Positions 18,267 to 27,460 of a DNA stretch of 64,000 bases are shown piece by piece. The notes under the pieces are model-generated. The model saw only the letters and a program-made list of their open reading frames with translations, was not told where the DNA came from and ran no database searches. The DNA is from Chondrocystis sp. NIES-4102 (GTDB lineage Bacteria; Cyanobacteriota; Cyanobacteriia; Cyanobacteriales; Xenococcaceae), in the NCBI GenBank assembly GCA_002368355.1, contig AP018281.1, positions 930,001 to 994,000 of the forward strand, in the 5' to 3' direction. Within the stretch, counting starts at the first letter, position 1. Each line of letters opens with the position of its first letter. A program made the translations under genes and the position numbers.

Positions 18267-19535
18267 ATGTTCAAAGAATTTAAGAAACTACTTAATAAGG
18301 TCAAGCAAAACAATTTTATTAAAAACTCTTTTGCGATTTTCCAATCATTAATCTTAAGAATTGTAGTACAAATATTATACTTTATTCTTCTAGCCCGTAC
18401 CTTTGGAGTAGAAAAATATGGTTATTACACTGGTATAGTGGCTTTTGTTTCCATTTTTATTCCCTTTGCCAGTTGGGGAAGTGGTGAAATATTAATTCAG
18501 AAAGTAGCACGCGATCGCGATTTATTTCAAGAATACTGGGGAACTACTATTCTCAAAACTTTATTTTTTAGTTCAATTTTTACGAGCATAATTTTAATAG
18601 TTTATAGTCTTTATCCCGTTCCCAACATTTCCATCTACTCAGTATTTTTTGTCGCCCTAGGTAATCTAATTTTCCTCAAACTTAATGATGCTACCAGAGA
18701 TGCTTTTATCGCTGTGGGTAAACTAGATTATACGGCAAAGACTATTGTTTTAGTTTCCATCAGTCGAGTTATCGTAGCGATATTATTTGTTTTCTTATTT
18801 GAAGAACATAGCGTTTTAAGCTGGTGTATATTATACGCGATCGCAACTTTGGCTTCAGCAGTAATGTCTACATATTTAGTAGTCCAACAAGTTAGTTATC
18901 CTAAGTTTAATTTTCGGCATATTAAACAGGATTTAAAACTTGGTTTTTCCTACGCTATTAGTGTTTCTGCTCAAAATGTCTACAATGATTTGGATAAAGT
19001 TATGCTGACTAAAATGTCCACTTCAGCAGCTAACGGTATTTATACAACAGCCTATCAGGTATTAACAGTAGCTTTTACACCAATACAATCTTTAGCCTTA
19101 GCAGCATTTAGAAAGTTTTTTCAACAGGGGGCTTCAGGAATTAAAGGCAGTTTACAACTATGCAAAAAAATCTTACCTTTATCTGTAGGATATTCCTTAT
19201 TAGCAGTATTAGGTTTAATTATTTGCGCCCCTTTATTACCGATAATCTTAGGTTCAGAATATCAGGAATCTGTTCGGGCGTTATTGTGGCTTTCTCCAAC
19301 TATTGTTATTAAAACAATTCATTTCTTTGCAGCCGATGCCCTTACAGGAGCTAATTATCAAAGTACTAGAGGTACTGCTCAAGTATTAGTAGCGGTAATT
19401 AATGGGGTATTAAATTATTGGTTAATTCCTATTTATGGTCTTTATGGTGCTATTTGGGCAACTTTAGCTTCTGAATTCTTATTAATGATTTTTCTTTGGA
19501 GTTTTATATATATATATTATAAAAAATCTGCTTAA
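18267..19535 (+). CDS. Wzx-like oligosaccharide flippase (MOP superfamily)
   Basis: 422 residues, about twelve transmembrane helices. The N-terminal pattern with a basic start and ILYFILLARTFGVEKYGYYTGIVAFVSIF is typical of polysaccharide_synt flippases, as is the mid-protein stretch YNDLDKVMLTKMSTSAANGIYTTAYQV. It should move undecaprenyl-linked repeat units across the inner membrane for the adjacent polymerase. It starts three bases after the polymerase stop, showing tight coupling. Confidence 0.9.
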   Translation: MFKEFKKLLNKVKQNNFIKNSFAIFQSLILRIVVQILYFILLARTFGVEKYGYYTGIVAFVSIFIPFASWGSGEILIQKVARDRDLFQEYWGTTILKTLFFSSIFTSIILIVYSLYPVPNISIYSVFFVALGNLIFLKLNDATRDAFIAVGKLDYTAKTIVLVSISRVIVAILFVFLFEEHSVLSWCILYAIATLASAVMSTYLVVQQVSYPKFNFRHIKQDLKLGFSYAISVSAQNVYNDLDKVMLTKMSTSAANGIYTTAYQVLTVAFTPIQSLALAAFRKFFQQGASGIKGSLQLCKKILPLSVGYSLLAVLGLIICAPLLPIILGSEYQESVRALLWLSPTIVIKTIHFFAADALTGANYQSTRGTAQVLVAVINGVLNYWLIPIYGLYGAIWATLASEFLLMIFLWSFIYIYYKKSA

Positions 19536-19658
19536 TTCCTATGCTTAAATTGCCATAGCTAAAACATAGTATAGATAATTTTACAGAGGTTAATAGTAAT
19601 AAAGAAAAGATATATTTGGAAAGTACCAAATTCATCTTAAAAGTCAGAAATAGCTGCT

Positions 19659-20906
19659 ATGACTAATAAAAAAATTACTAATACTAGACGTTCATTCCTA
19701 TTAGGATTAACGGGATTTTGTGGCGCAAATTTAATACATAATGCTCAATCTTCTGCTGTAAAAGCCAATACATTAGAATCCTATATCAATAGTGTAATTC
19801 AAAATACACAAAAAGGCACAGGCTTAACTTTACGCCAAATAGCTGCTTCTAAAGGCATAACTTATGGTGGATATACCCAAAGATCTTCGACAGAATTACC
19901 CAATGATTTATCTTTTCAAAAAACCTTTGCCAGGGAATACAGTTTAGTAGTTGGTGGTTTTTTTGGAGTGACTGTCGGCCCGTTTGATAGTAATTATAGA
20001 TACGATTTCCGACAAACCGATGTGTTCTATAATATGGCAACGCAAAATAACTTAACTTTTCGCGGTCATCCTTTAATCTGGACTGAATTTAATTCACCCT
20101 GGCTAGTTGAAAAATTTAAATCTTCTAGTACATCGCGGGCTGAAATTGACAAAATCTTTATTAACCATATTACGACCTTAGCTAAACGTCATGCAGGCAA
20201 AGTTCATTCTTGGGATGTAGTTAATGAAGCAATTAATGTAGATGATGGTAGACCTGATGGGTTAAAAGATACCACTATAAGTGGTGTAAGGGGAGAAAAA
20301 TATAATTTCCCAACCTGGCTTAATTTTCTTGGCCCAGAATACATCGAAAGAGCGTTTAGAATTGCAGCAGAGGCTGATCCCAAGGCAATTTTAACCTATA
20401 ACGATAATGGAATCGAGTATAGCAATCCCTATGGCAGTAGCTGGGAAGAAAAACGTCGTGTAGCTCTTTTAAAACTGCTAGAAAACTTAAAAGCAAAAGG
20501 CACGCCTATCCATGCTTTAGGAATTCAAAGCCATTTACAAGGTCATCGCAACAAAGACTTCGATGAAAATAAATTTCGCAAATTTTTAAGTGATGTAGCA
20601 AGTTTGGGGTTAAAAATTATTATCTCCGAATTAGACGTAATGGATCATGAATTACCACAAGACATTACTACTCGCGATCGCATGGTGGCGGATAGCTACT
20701 ATCAATACCTATCAGTAGTTTTAGATGAGCGTGCGGTTACTACTGTTGTTAACTGGGGGTTAAGCGATCGCTATACCTGGTTAAGTAGTTTTGCCCCCAG
20801 AGCCGATGGTGCTAAAGTTCGTCCCCTTCTACTAGATGAAAATTACCAACGTAAGCCAGCCTGGAAAGCAGTAGCTAAAGCTTTAAGCGAAGCCCCTACA
20901 AGATAA
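19659..20906 (+). CDS. GH10 family glycoside hydrolase (endo-1,4-beta-xylanase type), Tat-exported
   Basis: 415 residues. The N terminus has a twin-arginine signal (TNTRRSFLLGLTGF) ahead of a hydrophobic stretch. The GH10 barrel follows from about residue 60: RGHPLIWTEFNSPWLV, acid/base E190 in WDVVNEAIN, TYNDNGIEY, GIQSHLQGH and nucleophile E324 in IISELDVMD, then VVNWGLSDRYTWL. All catalytic residues are present, so the enzyme should be active on beta-1,4-linked xylan-like backbones. As the last gene of the exopolysaccharide locus it more likely trims or releases the organism's own polymer than digests plant material (inference). Confidence 0.92.
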   Translation: MTNKKITNTRRSFLLGLTGFCGANLIHNAQSSAVKANTLESYINSVIQNTQKGTGLTLRQIAASKGITYGGYTQRSSTELPNDLSFQKTFAREYSLVVGGFFGVTVGPFDSNYRYDFRQTDVFYNMATQNNLTFRGHPLIWTEFNSPWLVEKFKSSSTSRAEIDKIFINHITTLAKRHAGKVHSWDVVNEAINVDDGRPDGLKDTTISGVRGEKYNFPTWLNFLGPEYIERAFRIAAEADPKAILTYNDNGIEYSNPYGSSWEEKRRVALLKLLENLKAKGTPIHALGIQSHLQGHRNKDFDENKFRKFLSDVASLGLKIIISELDVMDHELPQDITTRDRMVADSYYQYLSVVLDERAVTTVVNWGLSDRYTWLSSFAPRADGAKVRPLLLDENYQRKPAWKAVAKALSEAPTR

Positions 20907-20921
20907 TTAAATATCCTTTCT

Positions 20922-21662
20922 CTATAAGCGTTGTAGTAAGTTTAACCCGTGACTGTCAGTGCCACAAGTACTATAAAGATTATATTTAGTGGCTAATTTT
21001 AGAACCTTTTGGGTTTGAGCAGGGCTAGGAGTCCAAATTTCAGGATTATTATAAGCATAATAGGTTTCGACTCCATCAATTCCTAAATCAGCAGCAGCAG
21101 GTATTAACTGGCTTGCAGAGCGACGATAACGTTCAGGATGTGCCAAAACTACTAAACCACCAGCGCGATGAATACTATCAATTACCCGTTTGGCTGATGC
21201 TTCTTTTCCTTGAGGTTTAGATCCTTGCAAATATGTTTTTATAGCTGAATGTTGAGGATCGAACCCATAACCTAATATATGTACCTCAACTTCCAATAGC
21301 TGCGAAGTAATTTCTACCCCTGTCCATAAATAGGGTAGTTTTTTTGTTGTCTTCTCCAGACTTAATTGATCAAAATATTGTTCAACTTTTTGATACCCTG
21401 CAACAGAATGATGATCCGTTAGGGCGAAACCCTCAAGTCCGATGGAGATCGCTTGCTGCGCCAAGTTTAAAGGCTTTAACTTACCATCAGAAGCTGTACT
21501 GTGCATATGGAAGTTATACACATTTGGGCAACTAGTAAAATCAATAGTTTGCCAAACACTTTTTAAATATCTAGTGTCTTGTGCTTTTGGTTTTAGTGAA
21601 TGTGTGACAACCATAGGCAGCAGTGGGGAGGAAAAAATATTGCTAATTGTTACAAATACCAT
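20922..21662 (-). CDS. PHP domain metal-dependent phosphoesterase
   Basis: 246 residues by the longest frame. The PHP signature is clear: FHMHSTASDGKLKP (first metal motif H-x-H), ALTDHHSVAGY, GVEI, VLAHPERY and CGTDSHG near the C terminus. PHP proteins of this stand-alone type hydrolyse phosphoesters such as nucleotides or phospho-oligoribonucleotides; the substrate here is unknown. The start is uncertain: an in-frame ATG at 21614 gives MVVTHSLKPK..., which looks more like the start of cyanobacterial relatives than the hydrophobic stretch before it. Convergent with the GH10 gene, 15 bases apart. Confidence 0.87.
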   Translation of the reverse strand: MVFVTISNIFSSPLLPMVVTHSLKPKAQDTRYLKSVWQTIDFTSCPNVYNFHMHSTASDGKLKPLNLAQQAISIGLEGFALTDHHSVAGYQKVEQYFDQLSLEKTTKKLPYLWTGVEITSQLLEVEVHILGYGFDPQHSAIKTYLQGSKPQGKEASAKRVIDSIHRAGGLVVLAHPERYRRSASQLIPAAADLGIDGVETYYAYNNPEIWTPSPAQTQKVLKLATKYNLYSTCGTDSHGLNLLQRL

Positions 21663-21823
21663 AACAAAATAAAAACCTGACTGGGGAGTTTAATTTTTAG
21701 GTATCTTTGAAAGACAGATGTTAAGAATAGCTTAAAGCCCTTGACACTTATACATAGTAAACCATAAACCACGATACTATACCACTCCTAAAGAGGGATA
21801 TTAAAATATCTGATAACTATCAT

Positions 21824-22720
21824 ATGACAAGCTTACTACCTGCTGTTTTACCAGTGGGTTTAATTATTCTAATTGGCTTTATTGTCGGACGGACGTTATC
21901 CTTAGAGCGTTCTACATTGTCTCAATTAACCTTATATGTTCTCTCGCCAGCTTTGGTAGTTGATAGTTTATATCGCAGTCAGTTATCTGTTTTAAACTCC
22001 TTTAAATTATTGTTAGGTTTTGCTGTAATTTCCTGCATAATATATAGCTTGAGTTGGATTGTTAGTAAATTTTTTGGTTGGGATGGCGTTTTAACTAGAG
22101 CAATTACTGCGGTGGTGTTATTTCCCAATACGGGTAATATGGGTTTACCTGTAGCAACTTTTGCCTTGGGATCAGCAGGTTTAGAGCGCGCGATCGTCTA
22201 TCTTTTAGGATCAAGTGTACTGATGTTTTGTTTCGGCCCAGCAATTATTCAGGGTAAAGGTATAAAATCAGGTCTAAAGCTAACATTACGCTTACCTTTA
22301 TTTTGGGCAATTATCCTAGGCTTAAGTTTGCGTGTGTTGGGGATCACCCTACCTTGGGGTTTAGACAAAGGCATTAGGCAACTAGGGGCAGCAGCTATCC
22401 CTGTAGATTTAGTTTTATTAGGAATGCAGCTTGCAGCGACTCGTTTTCAATTCGGTATTAAAGAACTTCTTACTGCTACGGCGCGTTTAGCTATTGCACC
22501 GATAATTGCTTATCTAGTTGGCAACTGTTTACGGTTAGAAACTTTAGATCTACAGGTATTAATGTTACAAAGTGCTATGCCCACGGCGGTTAGTTCTCTA
22601 GTACTGGTAAGTGAATTTGGTGGAGATAAAAATTTAGTAGCAAGAGCGATCGTTACTTCAACTTTAATGAGTTTTATTACCCTGCCTGTATGGCTATCAT
22701 TTTTAACTTTACTACATTGA
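21824..22720 (+). CDS. AEC (auxin efflux carrier) family transporter
   Basis: 298 residues with about ten transmembrane helices in two five-helix halves. The family pattern is seen in GRTLSLERSTLSQLTLYVLSPALVVDSLYR, VLFPNTGNMGLPVATFALG (conserved N-x-G-x-x-G-x-P) and AMPTAVSSLVLVSEFGGD in the last quarter. AEC carriers export or import organic acids and related solutes; the substrate is not predictable here. Transcribed away from the PHP gene across a 161-base gap. Confidence 0.88.
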   Translation: MTSLLPAVLPVGLIILIGFIVGRTLSLERSTLSQLTLYVLSPALVVDSLYRSQLSVLNSFKLLLGFAVISCIIYSLSWIVSKFFGWDGVLTRAITAVVLFPNTGNMGLPVATFALGSAGLERAIVYLLGSSVLMFCFGPAIIQGKGIKSGLKLTLRLPLFWAIILGLSLRVLGITLPWGLDKGIRQLGAAAIPVDLVLLGMQLAATRFQFGIKELLTATARLAIAPIIAYLVGNCLRLETLDLQVLMLQSAMPTAVSSLVLVSEFGGDKNLVARAIVTSTLMSFITLPVWLSFLTLLH

Positions 22721-22775
22721 AGTTAAAGAATTAATTATCAAATAGTAATTCTCTAGAACACAAACTTTTTTTAAG

Positions 22776-23400
22776 TTATTGAACATCAAAAATGCCAATT
22801 AAAGCAGCACCTTGTTATTTCTTTTCTGCTAATAACTCAACTACAACTTGACGATTAATATAATTATTAGCTGATGTAGGTTCATCTAACAAAAGAATAG
22901 GATAATCAACAGCTAAAGCACGAGCAATATTTACTCTTTGTTTTGCTCTATATGAAAAGGTAGTGGGGGACAATTGCCATAACTTCTCTTTTAATTTTGT
23001 CATAAGCAGTATCAATATTTGTTCCCAATTTTAATAAAGATTCGGCTGCCACATCTAAAGCGGGTACACGAGGAATTGCGCGTAAAAATTGACTAATCTA
23101 CCTAATAGTTTTTTGTCTTATTTCTATGATCTCGTGGGGTAATAATTGTACTAAATCCACCCAAGAATTATGATGTTTTATGCAAATTTCACCGCTATTA
23201 ATAATATAATATAATTACCATACAAAGCTTTCATTAAAGTAGATTTACCAGATCCCGATATTACTTTTTTAAGCTACACCTTTACCTGTCTTTACTTCTA
23301 AACTGACATCTTCCTTGATTGTGTAAAATAAACTCCTTGAGGCAATGCCTGTTGCAGATAAGAGAGTGTCGGGAGAAAGATTAATAGTTACTATAGCAGA
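22776..23400 (-). pseudogene. phnL: Decayed phnL, C-P lyase complex ABC subunit
   Basis: Reading the minus strand across several frames recovers PhnL from end to end: EDVSLEVKTGKGV, Walker A GSGKSTLMKALYGNY (near 23220-23260), SWVDLVQLLPHEI, ISQFLRAIPRVPALDVAAESLLKLG, then QRVNIARALAVDYPILLLDEPTSAN (22860-22960) and, past an in-frame TAA, QGAALIGIFDVQ with the stop at 22776-22778. There are several frameshifts and stops, and the ABC signature reads FSYRAKQ instead of FSGGEQ. The gene cannot make a working ATPase. The intact family member belongs to the phosphonate C-P lyase operon, of which phnK lies decayed at 24190. Confidence 0.85.
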
Positions 23401-23701
23401 TAAAATTTATAGATTGAGTAGATAAAAATATCTCAGTTAATCTTTATATAAAAAATTTAACGACTGATTAAAACAATTGGCAATATCTCACTTTACAAAT
23501 ATATAGTAAATTATTTGTATGTAAGATTATAATTACAGTTGCCAGTAGGTAATTTAGTATTTTTCACTGAAAATGACAGATTATAATTCTTAATTATGGA
23601 AACAGCTAGATTAACTAATAGGTACAGAGTAGATACTTAATTGTGTTTAGTCATTTATAAAGTATAGATAATAATTAAGGGTAATTAAGCTAGAGATTCA
23701 G

Positions 23702-24172
23702 ATGCAAAAAATTAGATATACCGATAATCGAGAACACAGATTTGTAATTTTTCAACCAAGAATGGACGACCCAATCTTAGTTGTTTGTCCTAGATGTAAT
23801 TCTAAAGCTTTAATATTCCCTCACCTTGAAAACACAGTAAAATGTATATGTACAAAATGCACTTTTTATAACTATAAATCCCCTAAAATTCGCTATTTTC
23901 AATGGCATAAAGAAAACCCAACAGACGGATATTTTAGTTTCCCTCTCTGGTTACAAATTAAATGTTGTGGCAATTCACTATGGGCATTTAATCAAAAACA
24001 TCTAAATATTTTGGATCTATATGTGCAAGCTGCTTTAAGAGAACATAAGACAGTTAAAAATGAATGGTGTTGCAATTCGTCAGTAGTTGCAAAACTTCCT
24101 AAATGGATTAAATCTTATAAAAATAGAGATCAAATTATTAAAGCAATTCAAAAATTAAGAGAAAAGTTATAG
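23702..24172 (+). CDS. Uncharacterised zinc-ribbon protein
   Basis: 156 residues, intact. Residues about 29-54 carry two Cys pairs, CPRC and CICTKC, that should bind zinc as a ribbon. Downstream are conserved-looking Trp/aromatic blocks (RYFQWHKENPTDGYFSFPLWLQ, LWAFNQKHLNIL) and a basic tail (LPKWIKSYKNRDQIIKAIQKL). I recall a bacterial family with this layout (an N-terminal DNR-x-x-R motif, a zinc ribbon and WHxENPTDG) but no established function. It lies on the opposite strand between the decayed phnK and phnL genes, which are normally adjacent, so it probably arrived by insertion. Its frame is uninterrupted although everything around it is decayed. Confidence 0.75.
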   Translation: MQKIRYTDNREHRFVIFQPRMDDPILVVCPRCNSKALIFPHLENTVKCICTKCTFYNYKSPKIRYFQWHKENPTDGYFSFPLWLQIKCCGNSLWAFNQKHLNILDLYVQAALREHKTVKNEWCCNSSVVAKLPKWIKSYKNRDQIIKAIQKLREKL

Positions 24173-24189
24173 TTGTTTATCGGCAATTA

Positions 24190-24690
24190 CTAATTAACTA
24201 ACACAGAATTAACTAACTGTTGAGTATCGTCTAATACTTTATCGGTTAAACCAGACTCTACAATAAAGCCATTTTGCATTACTAATAATTGAGGGGCTAA
24301 TAATCTTACAATACCAAGATCATGAGTAACTAAAATCACACTAAAATTAAGATTTCTGAATCAAGTAGGTAATAAATATAATAGTTTTGCTTGTACAGAA
24401 ATATCTAAACCTCCTGTAAGTTCGTCCAGAAAAATTAAACCAGATTTAGTAAGCAAAACTATAGTAAATTGTAAACGCTGTTCCATTCCTCCAGAAAAAC
24501 TATGAGGAAAACTATCAATTCTATTAACATTAATCTCGACTTGTTCTAAATCTTGCGCTATTGCTGCTATTTCTTCCCATATTTCTTTGCCTTTAAAGCC
24601 CGATATACTAAAATGCGATCGACATAGCTTTATGTTCCTTATAAATACAAGTTAAACCATAGCCTCTGATAAATAGTTTGTTACCTTTAA
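24190..24690 (-). pseudogene. phnK: Decayed phnK, C-P lyase complex ABC subunit
   Basis: Minus-strand translation gives LFIRGYGLTCIYKEHKAM near 24690-24630 (the PhnK N terminus), then jumps to KEIWEEIAAIAQDLEQVEIN, RIDSFPHSFSGGMEQRLQF, SGLIFLDELTGGLDISVQAKLL, a stop, VILVTHDLGIVRLLAPQLLVMQNG and IVESGLTDKVLDD, ending at 24190. The Walker A region is missing (internal deletion), at least one stop interrupts the frame, and the Walker B Pro is Leu. The SGLTDKVLDD tail is characteristic of PhnK. This is a dead gene of the phosphonate C-P lyase operon. Confidence 0.85.
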
Positions 24691-25480
24691 ATTGATTTAT
24701 TATCTCAACTTCGGTAACTTGAATATCTGCGATCGCAATTTCAAAATCCAACTTTTCAGTTTCAATAATTTATCTTTACCTCTGCGACTCTAATCTTTCA
24801 TAAAAAGGGATGATTGCTACTGTATACTCTCTGTTTAGAACAAGATAATTCTAATAAAAAACCCTCATTAGTTTGAACTAATTTTAATAATATTGCGCCT
24901 CTATTTTTAGAAGTATAGAATAATTGTATACTAAGGTCAACTGCTTCATTATAACTCTGCAATTTGATAATTGTTATGCTTATTAATACCCCTTTCAAGT
25001 ACTAAATATTAATGGTCTTATGGTAATAATTTAAAATCTAATAAACGATGAAATTCATCATATATAGAACCTAATTTTTGTACTCATGGAGCTATTTAAT
25101 ATAATATAATTTGGGCAGGCTGATTATATAAGCACGTACTAAAAAAATTCCTTTAACTAAATCACCCCAAGCTTATTTAATTGCTAAAGCAGTTAGATAT
25201 CACTCCTATAAAGTTTTAGTATTTCTTTAGCAGGCGCGATATGGCGAGCATAAATTTTATCAATCTTTAAGCTTTAAACAACATGGTTGGAGTTTTAGCT
25301 ATCAACTTTTTAGGTGATCAACTACGTACTTTATCTTATTTGTTAATTCTTAGTTTTTAAATAATACTGACTGCTAACTATCAAAACCCCCACTACCTTT
25401 AAGCTTATCGCCCTAATTGTCATAAACTAAATTTCAAAGGGATATAGTATAGTGCGCAATTTTAGAGGAAAAACAATCAT
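24691..25480. other. Decayed, non-coding stretch upstream of the phnK remnant
   Basis: No intact gene is supported in these 790 bases. The minus strand still shows protein-like stretches broken by stops (for example GSIYDEFHRLLDFKLLP near 25070-25020 and a 66-residue open piece at 24798-24998), and the plus strand has SPQAYLIAKAVRYHSYKVL near 25170-25220. I cannot match either to phnJ or another named family. They are best read as remnants of one or two lost genes. The last 60 bases hold the leader of the MATE gene. Confidence 0.5.
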
Positions 25481-26776
25481 TTGAGAGAAACAATAGATCT
25501 AGGTCGTTTTTGGCGGTTGGCAGCAGTCAACGTTATCTCCAATTTAATGGTGCCATTAGCAAGTTTAGTAGATATAGCCTTTTTGGGGCATCTTGCAGAA
25601 ATTCATTACCTAGCTGGAGTAGCGATCGCCACGGTTTTATTTAATTATCTCTATTGGACTTTTGGTTTTTTACGGATGGCAACTACAGGTTTAACCGCTC
25701 AAGCACAAGGAAGAGGGGAAAGAGAGCAAGTTATAATAATTCTGCTGCGTAATATAGCGATCGCTTCTTTGATTGGCACGATAATTATAATTTTACAGCA
25801 CCCAATTCGGGAAATAGGTTTTACTATACTTCAGGCAGAACCAGATGTAATTGAGGCTGGAAGAGCTTATTACAACGCCTTAATTTATGGCGCACCTGCA
25901 ACGCTGGTTAATTTCGTTTTGTTTGGTTGGTTTTTAGGCAAAGAACAAGCAAAAGAAGTTCTTATCATCTCACTGGTCAATAAAGGTGCAAACATTATAT
26001 TAGATTACTTGTTTATCGTCCGTTGGGATTTATCCAGTGGTGGTGCAGGTTTGGCAACCGCCATTAGTCAGGTAATCACCATGATAGTAGGATTATTTCT
26101 AGTAAGTCGGCAACTCCCTTGGCACACATGGGGACAATACAAAACCAGTTTATTCAAACTATCAGCTTTAAAAGCTATATTTACCCTCAATCGTGATATT
26201 CTAATCCGTACTCTAGCTCTTGTCTCCACCTTTGCCATCTTTACTAATCTCAGTGCTACTTTGGGAACTAAAATTTTAGCTGCCAATACCCTATTACTAG
26301 AAGTAGTTACCCTAGCTGCCTACTTTATCGATGGTATTGCTTTTGCAACCGAGAGTGTTGCAGGAAACCTACAAGGACAAGGAAAGGAAAAACAGTTAAT
26401 ACCTTTACTTAAAATAGCAGGTGGTACTAGCTTGTTGGCTGGCTTAAGTTTTGCTACTATCTTCTGCTTATTTCCCCAAGCACTATTCAATTTATTAACC
26501 AATCACTCAGCAGTAATTATGCAAGTAAGTAATAATGTCTGGTGGTTATTTCCTATTTTAGGATTTGGATCATTAGCCTATATGTTAGATGGGTATTTCC
26601 TAGGTTTAACCGCAGGTAAAATTCTACGTCAATCCACTTTAATAGCTGCTACAGTTGGTTTTGCGCCGATGGCGATCGCTGCTTGGTATTGGCAAGCTAA
26701 TCATCTTCTTTGGCTAGCACTGGCTTTATTTATGGCAACCAGAAGCGTTACTTTAGGATTGAAAACCTTGGATTAA
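25481..26776 (+). CDS. MATE family efflux transporter (DinF-like)
   Basis: 431 residues with about twelve transmembrane helices. The start is TTG at 25481, supported by AGAGGAA ten bases upstream and because the conserved N terminus (RFWRLAAVNVISNLMVPLASLVDIAFLGHL) follows at once. Internal features match the DinF subgroup: TTGLTAQAQGRGE in the first half, KGANIILDYLFIV, and ATESVAGNLQGQGKEKQL in the second half. MATE proteins export cationic drugs or metabolites using Na+ or H+ gradients. The gene is intact, in contrast to the decayed region before it. Confidence 0.9.
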   Translation: MRETIDLGRFWRLAAVNVISNLMVPLASLVDIAFLGHLAEIHYLAGVAIATVLFNYLYWTFGFLRMATTGLTAQAQGRGEREQVIIILLRNIAIASLIGTIIIILQHPIREIGFTILQAEPDVIEAGRAYYNALIYGAPATLVNFVLFGWFLGKEQAKEVLIISLVNKGANIILDYLFIVRWDLSSGGAGLATAISQVITMIVGLFLVSRQLPWHTWGQYKTSLFKLSALKAIFTLNRDILIRTLALVSTFAIFTNLSATLGTKILAANTLLLEVVTLAAYFIDGIAFATESVAGNLQGQGKEKQLIPLLKIAGGTSLLAGLSFATIFCLFPQALFNLLTNHSAVIMQVSNNVWWLFPILGFGSLAYMLDGYFLGLTAGKILRQSTLIAATVGFAPMAIAAWYWQANHLLWLALALFMATRSVTLGLKTLD

Positions 26777-26865
26777 TTAGGTAGTGGGTAGGGGAGACAG
26801 GAGACAGGTAGGGGGTAGTAGGTAGTAGGTAGGGGAGACTGAGTTACTAACTAAGAAGCCCAAAG
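26777..26865. repeat. GTAGGTAGGGG-type repeat tract
   Basis: Copies of GGTAGGGG, GGAGACAGG and GTAGTAGGTAG lie directly behind the MATE stop codon. They are the same words as at 2530-2607 and 4188-4222, so this is another member of the dispersed short repeat family. It separates the convergent MATE and YetF-domain genes. Confidence 0.7.
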
Positions 26866-26900
26866 CTAATAGATAACAAACAATTGTGGCAATTATCTAC

Positions 26901-27422
26901 TTACATCCGTGGTGGGTAATTCCTAACACCATTTAAAACGCTACTGCTCGATTCAGAACTACGGGGAATCACACTAAAACTACCATCCGTTTCTAAAATT
27001 ACAGCCTCAACCTCGCTCAATTGCCCAATGCCTTGATTGCGAATTGCCCCCTTAACCTCCCCAGCAGTAACCCTTTGAGAACGAAGCGCGCCGTTCAACA
27101 TATTACCTTGGAAAAATAATAGGGTTGGTTCTGATTTAACTATATTTTCAATTATTGGGAAACGCACCGATGACCAAGCAACTACAAACTGAAGACAAAT
27201 TAAGAGCAATAAGGCAAACAAGCCTTCAGCTAGAGGAACATCCTTAGACAGAATCAAACTGGCAAAAGTTGAACCCAAAGCCACGGTAATTATCAAATCA
27301 AAGGCATTCATCTTAGAAAGAGTACGTTTACCAGAAATTCGCAACACCGTAATTAAACCAATGTATCCCAATATACCTACTACAGCTATGCGCCAAATTC
27401 CATACCAACTTTCAAAAAACAT
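26901..27422 (-). CDS. DUF421/YetF-domain membrane protein
   Basis: 173 residues from ATG at 27422. The open frame extends further upstream, but the conserved part begins MFFESWYGIWRIAVVGILGY, and the extra 36 codons overlap the upstream DOMON gene, so the shorter start is preferred. Three transmembrane helices (residues 8-90) contain the family pattern LRISGKRTLSKMNAFDLIITVALGS, followed by a small soluble domain with NGALRSQRVTAGEVKGAIRNQGI and VEAVILETDGSFSVIP. The role of YetF-type proteins is not established. Last gene of a three-gene minus-strand operon. Confidence 0.87.
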   Translation of the reverse strand: MFFESWYGIWRIAVVGILGYIGLITVLRISGKRTLSKMNAFDLIITVALGSTFASLILSKDVPLAEGLFALLLLICLQFVVAWSSVRFPIIENIVKSEPTLLFFQGNMLNGALRSQRVTAGEVKGAIRNQGIGQLSEVEAVILETDGSFSVIPRSSESSSSVLNGVRNYPPRM

Positions 27423-27460
27423 ATTAATTTCTTTAATTGCGCAGTGATATATATTATCAG

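Noticed and set aside
22815-23015. 66-codon ABC ATPase frame that could be annotated as a small protein
   Set aside because: It is only the C-terminal part of the phnL remnant; Walker A lies upstream in another frame and the signature motif is lost.
24798-24998. 66-codon minus-strand frame proposed as a gene
   Set aside because: Its readable sequence continues in other frames on both sides across stops, so it is a piece of a decayed gene and not a functional ORF.
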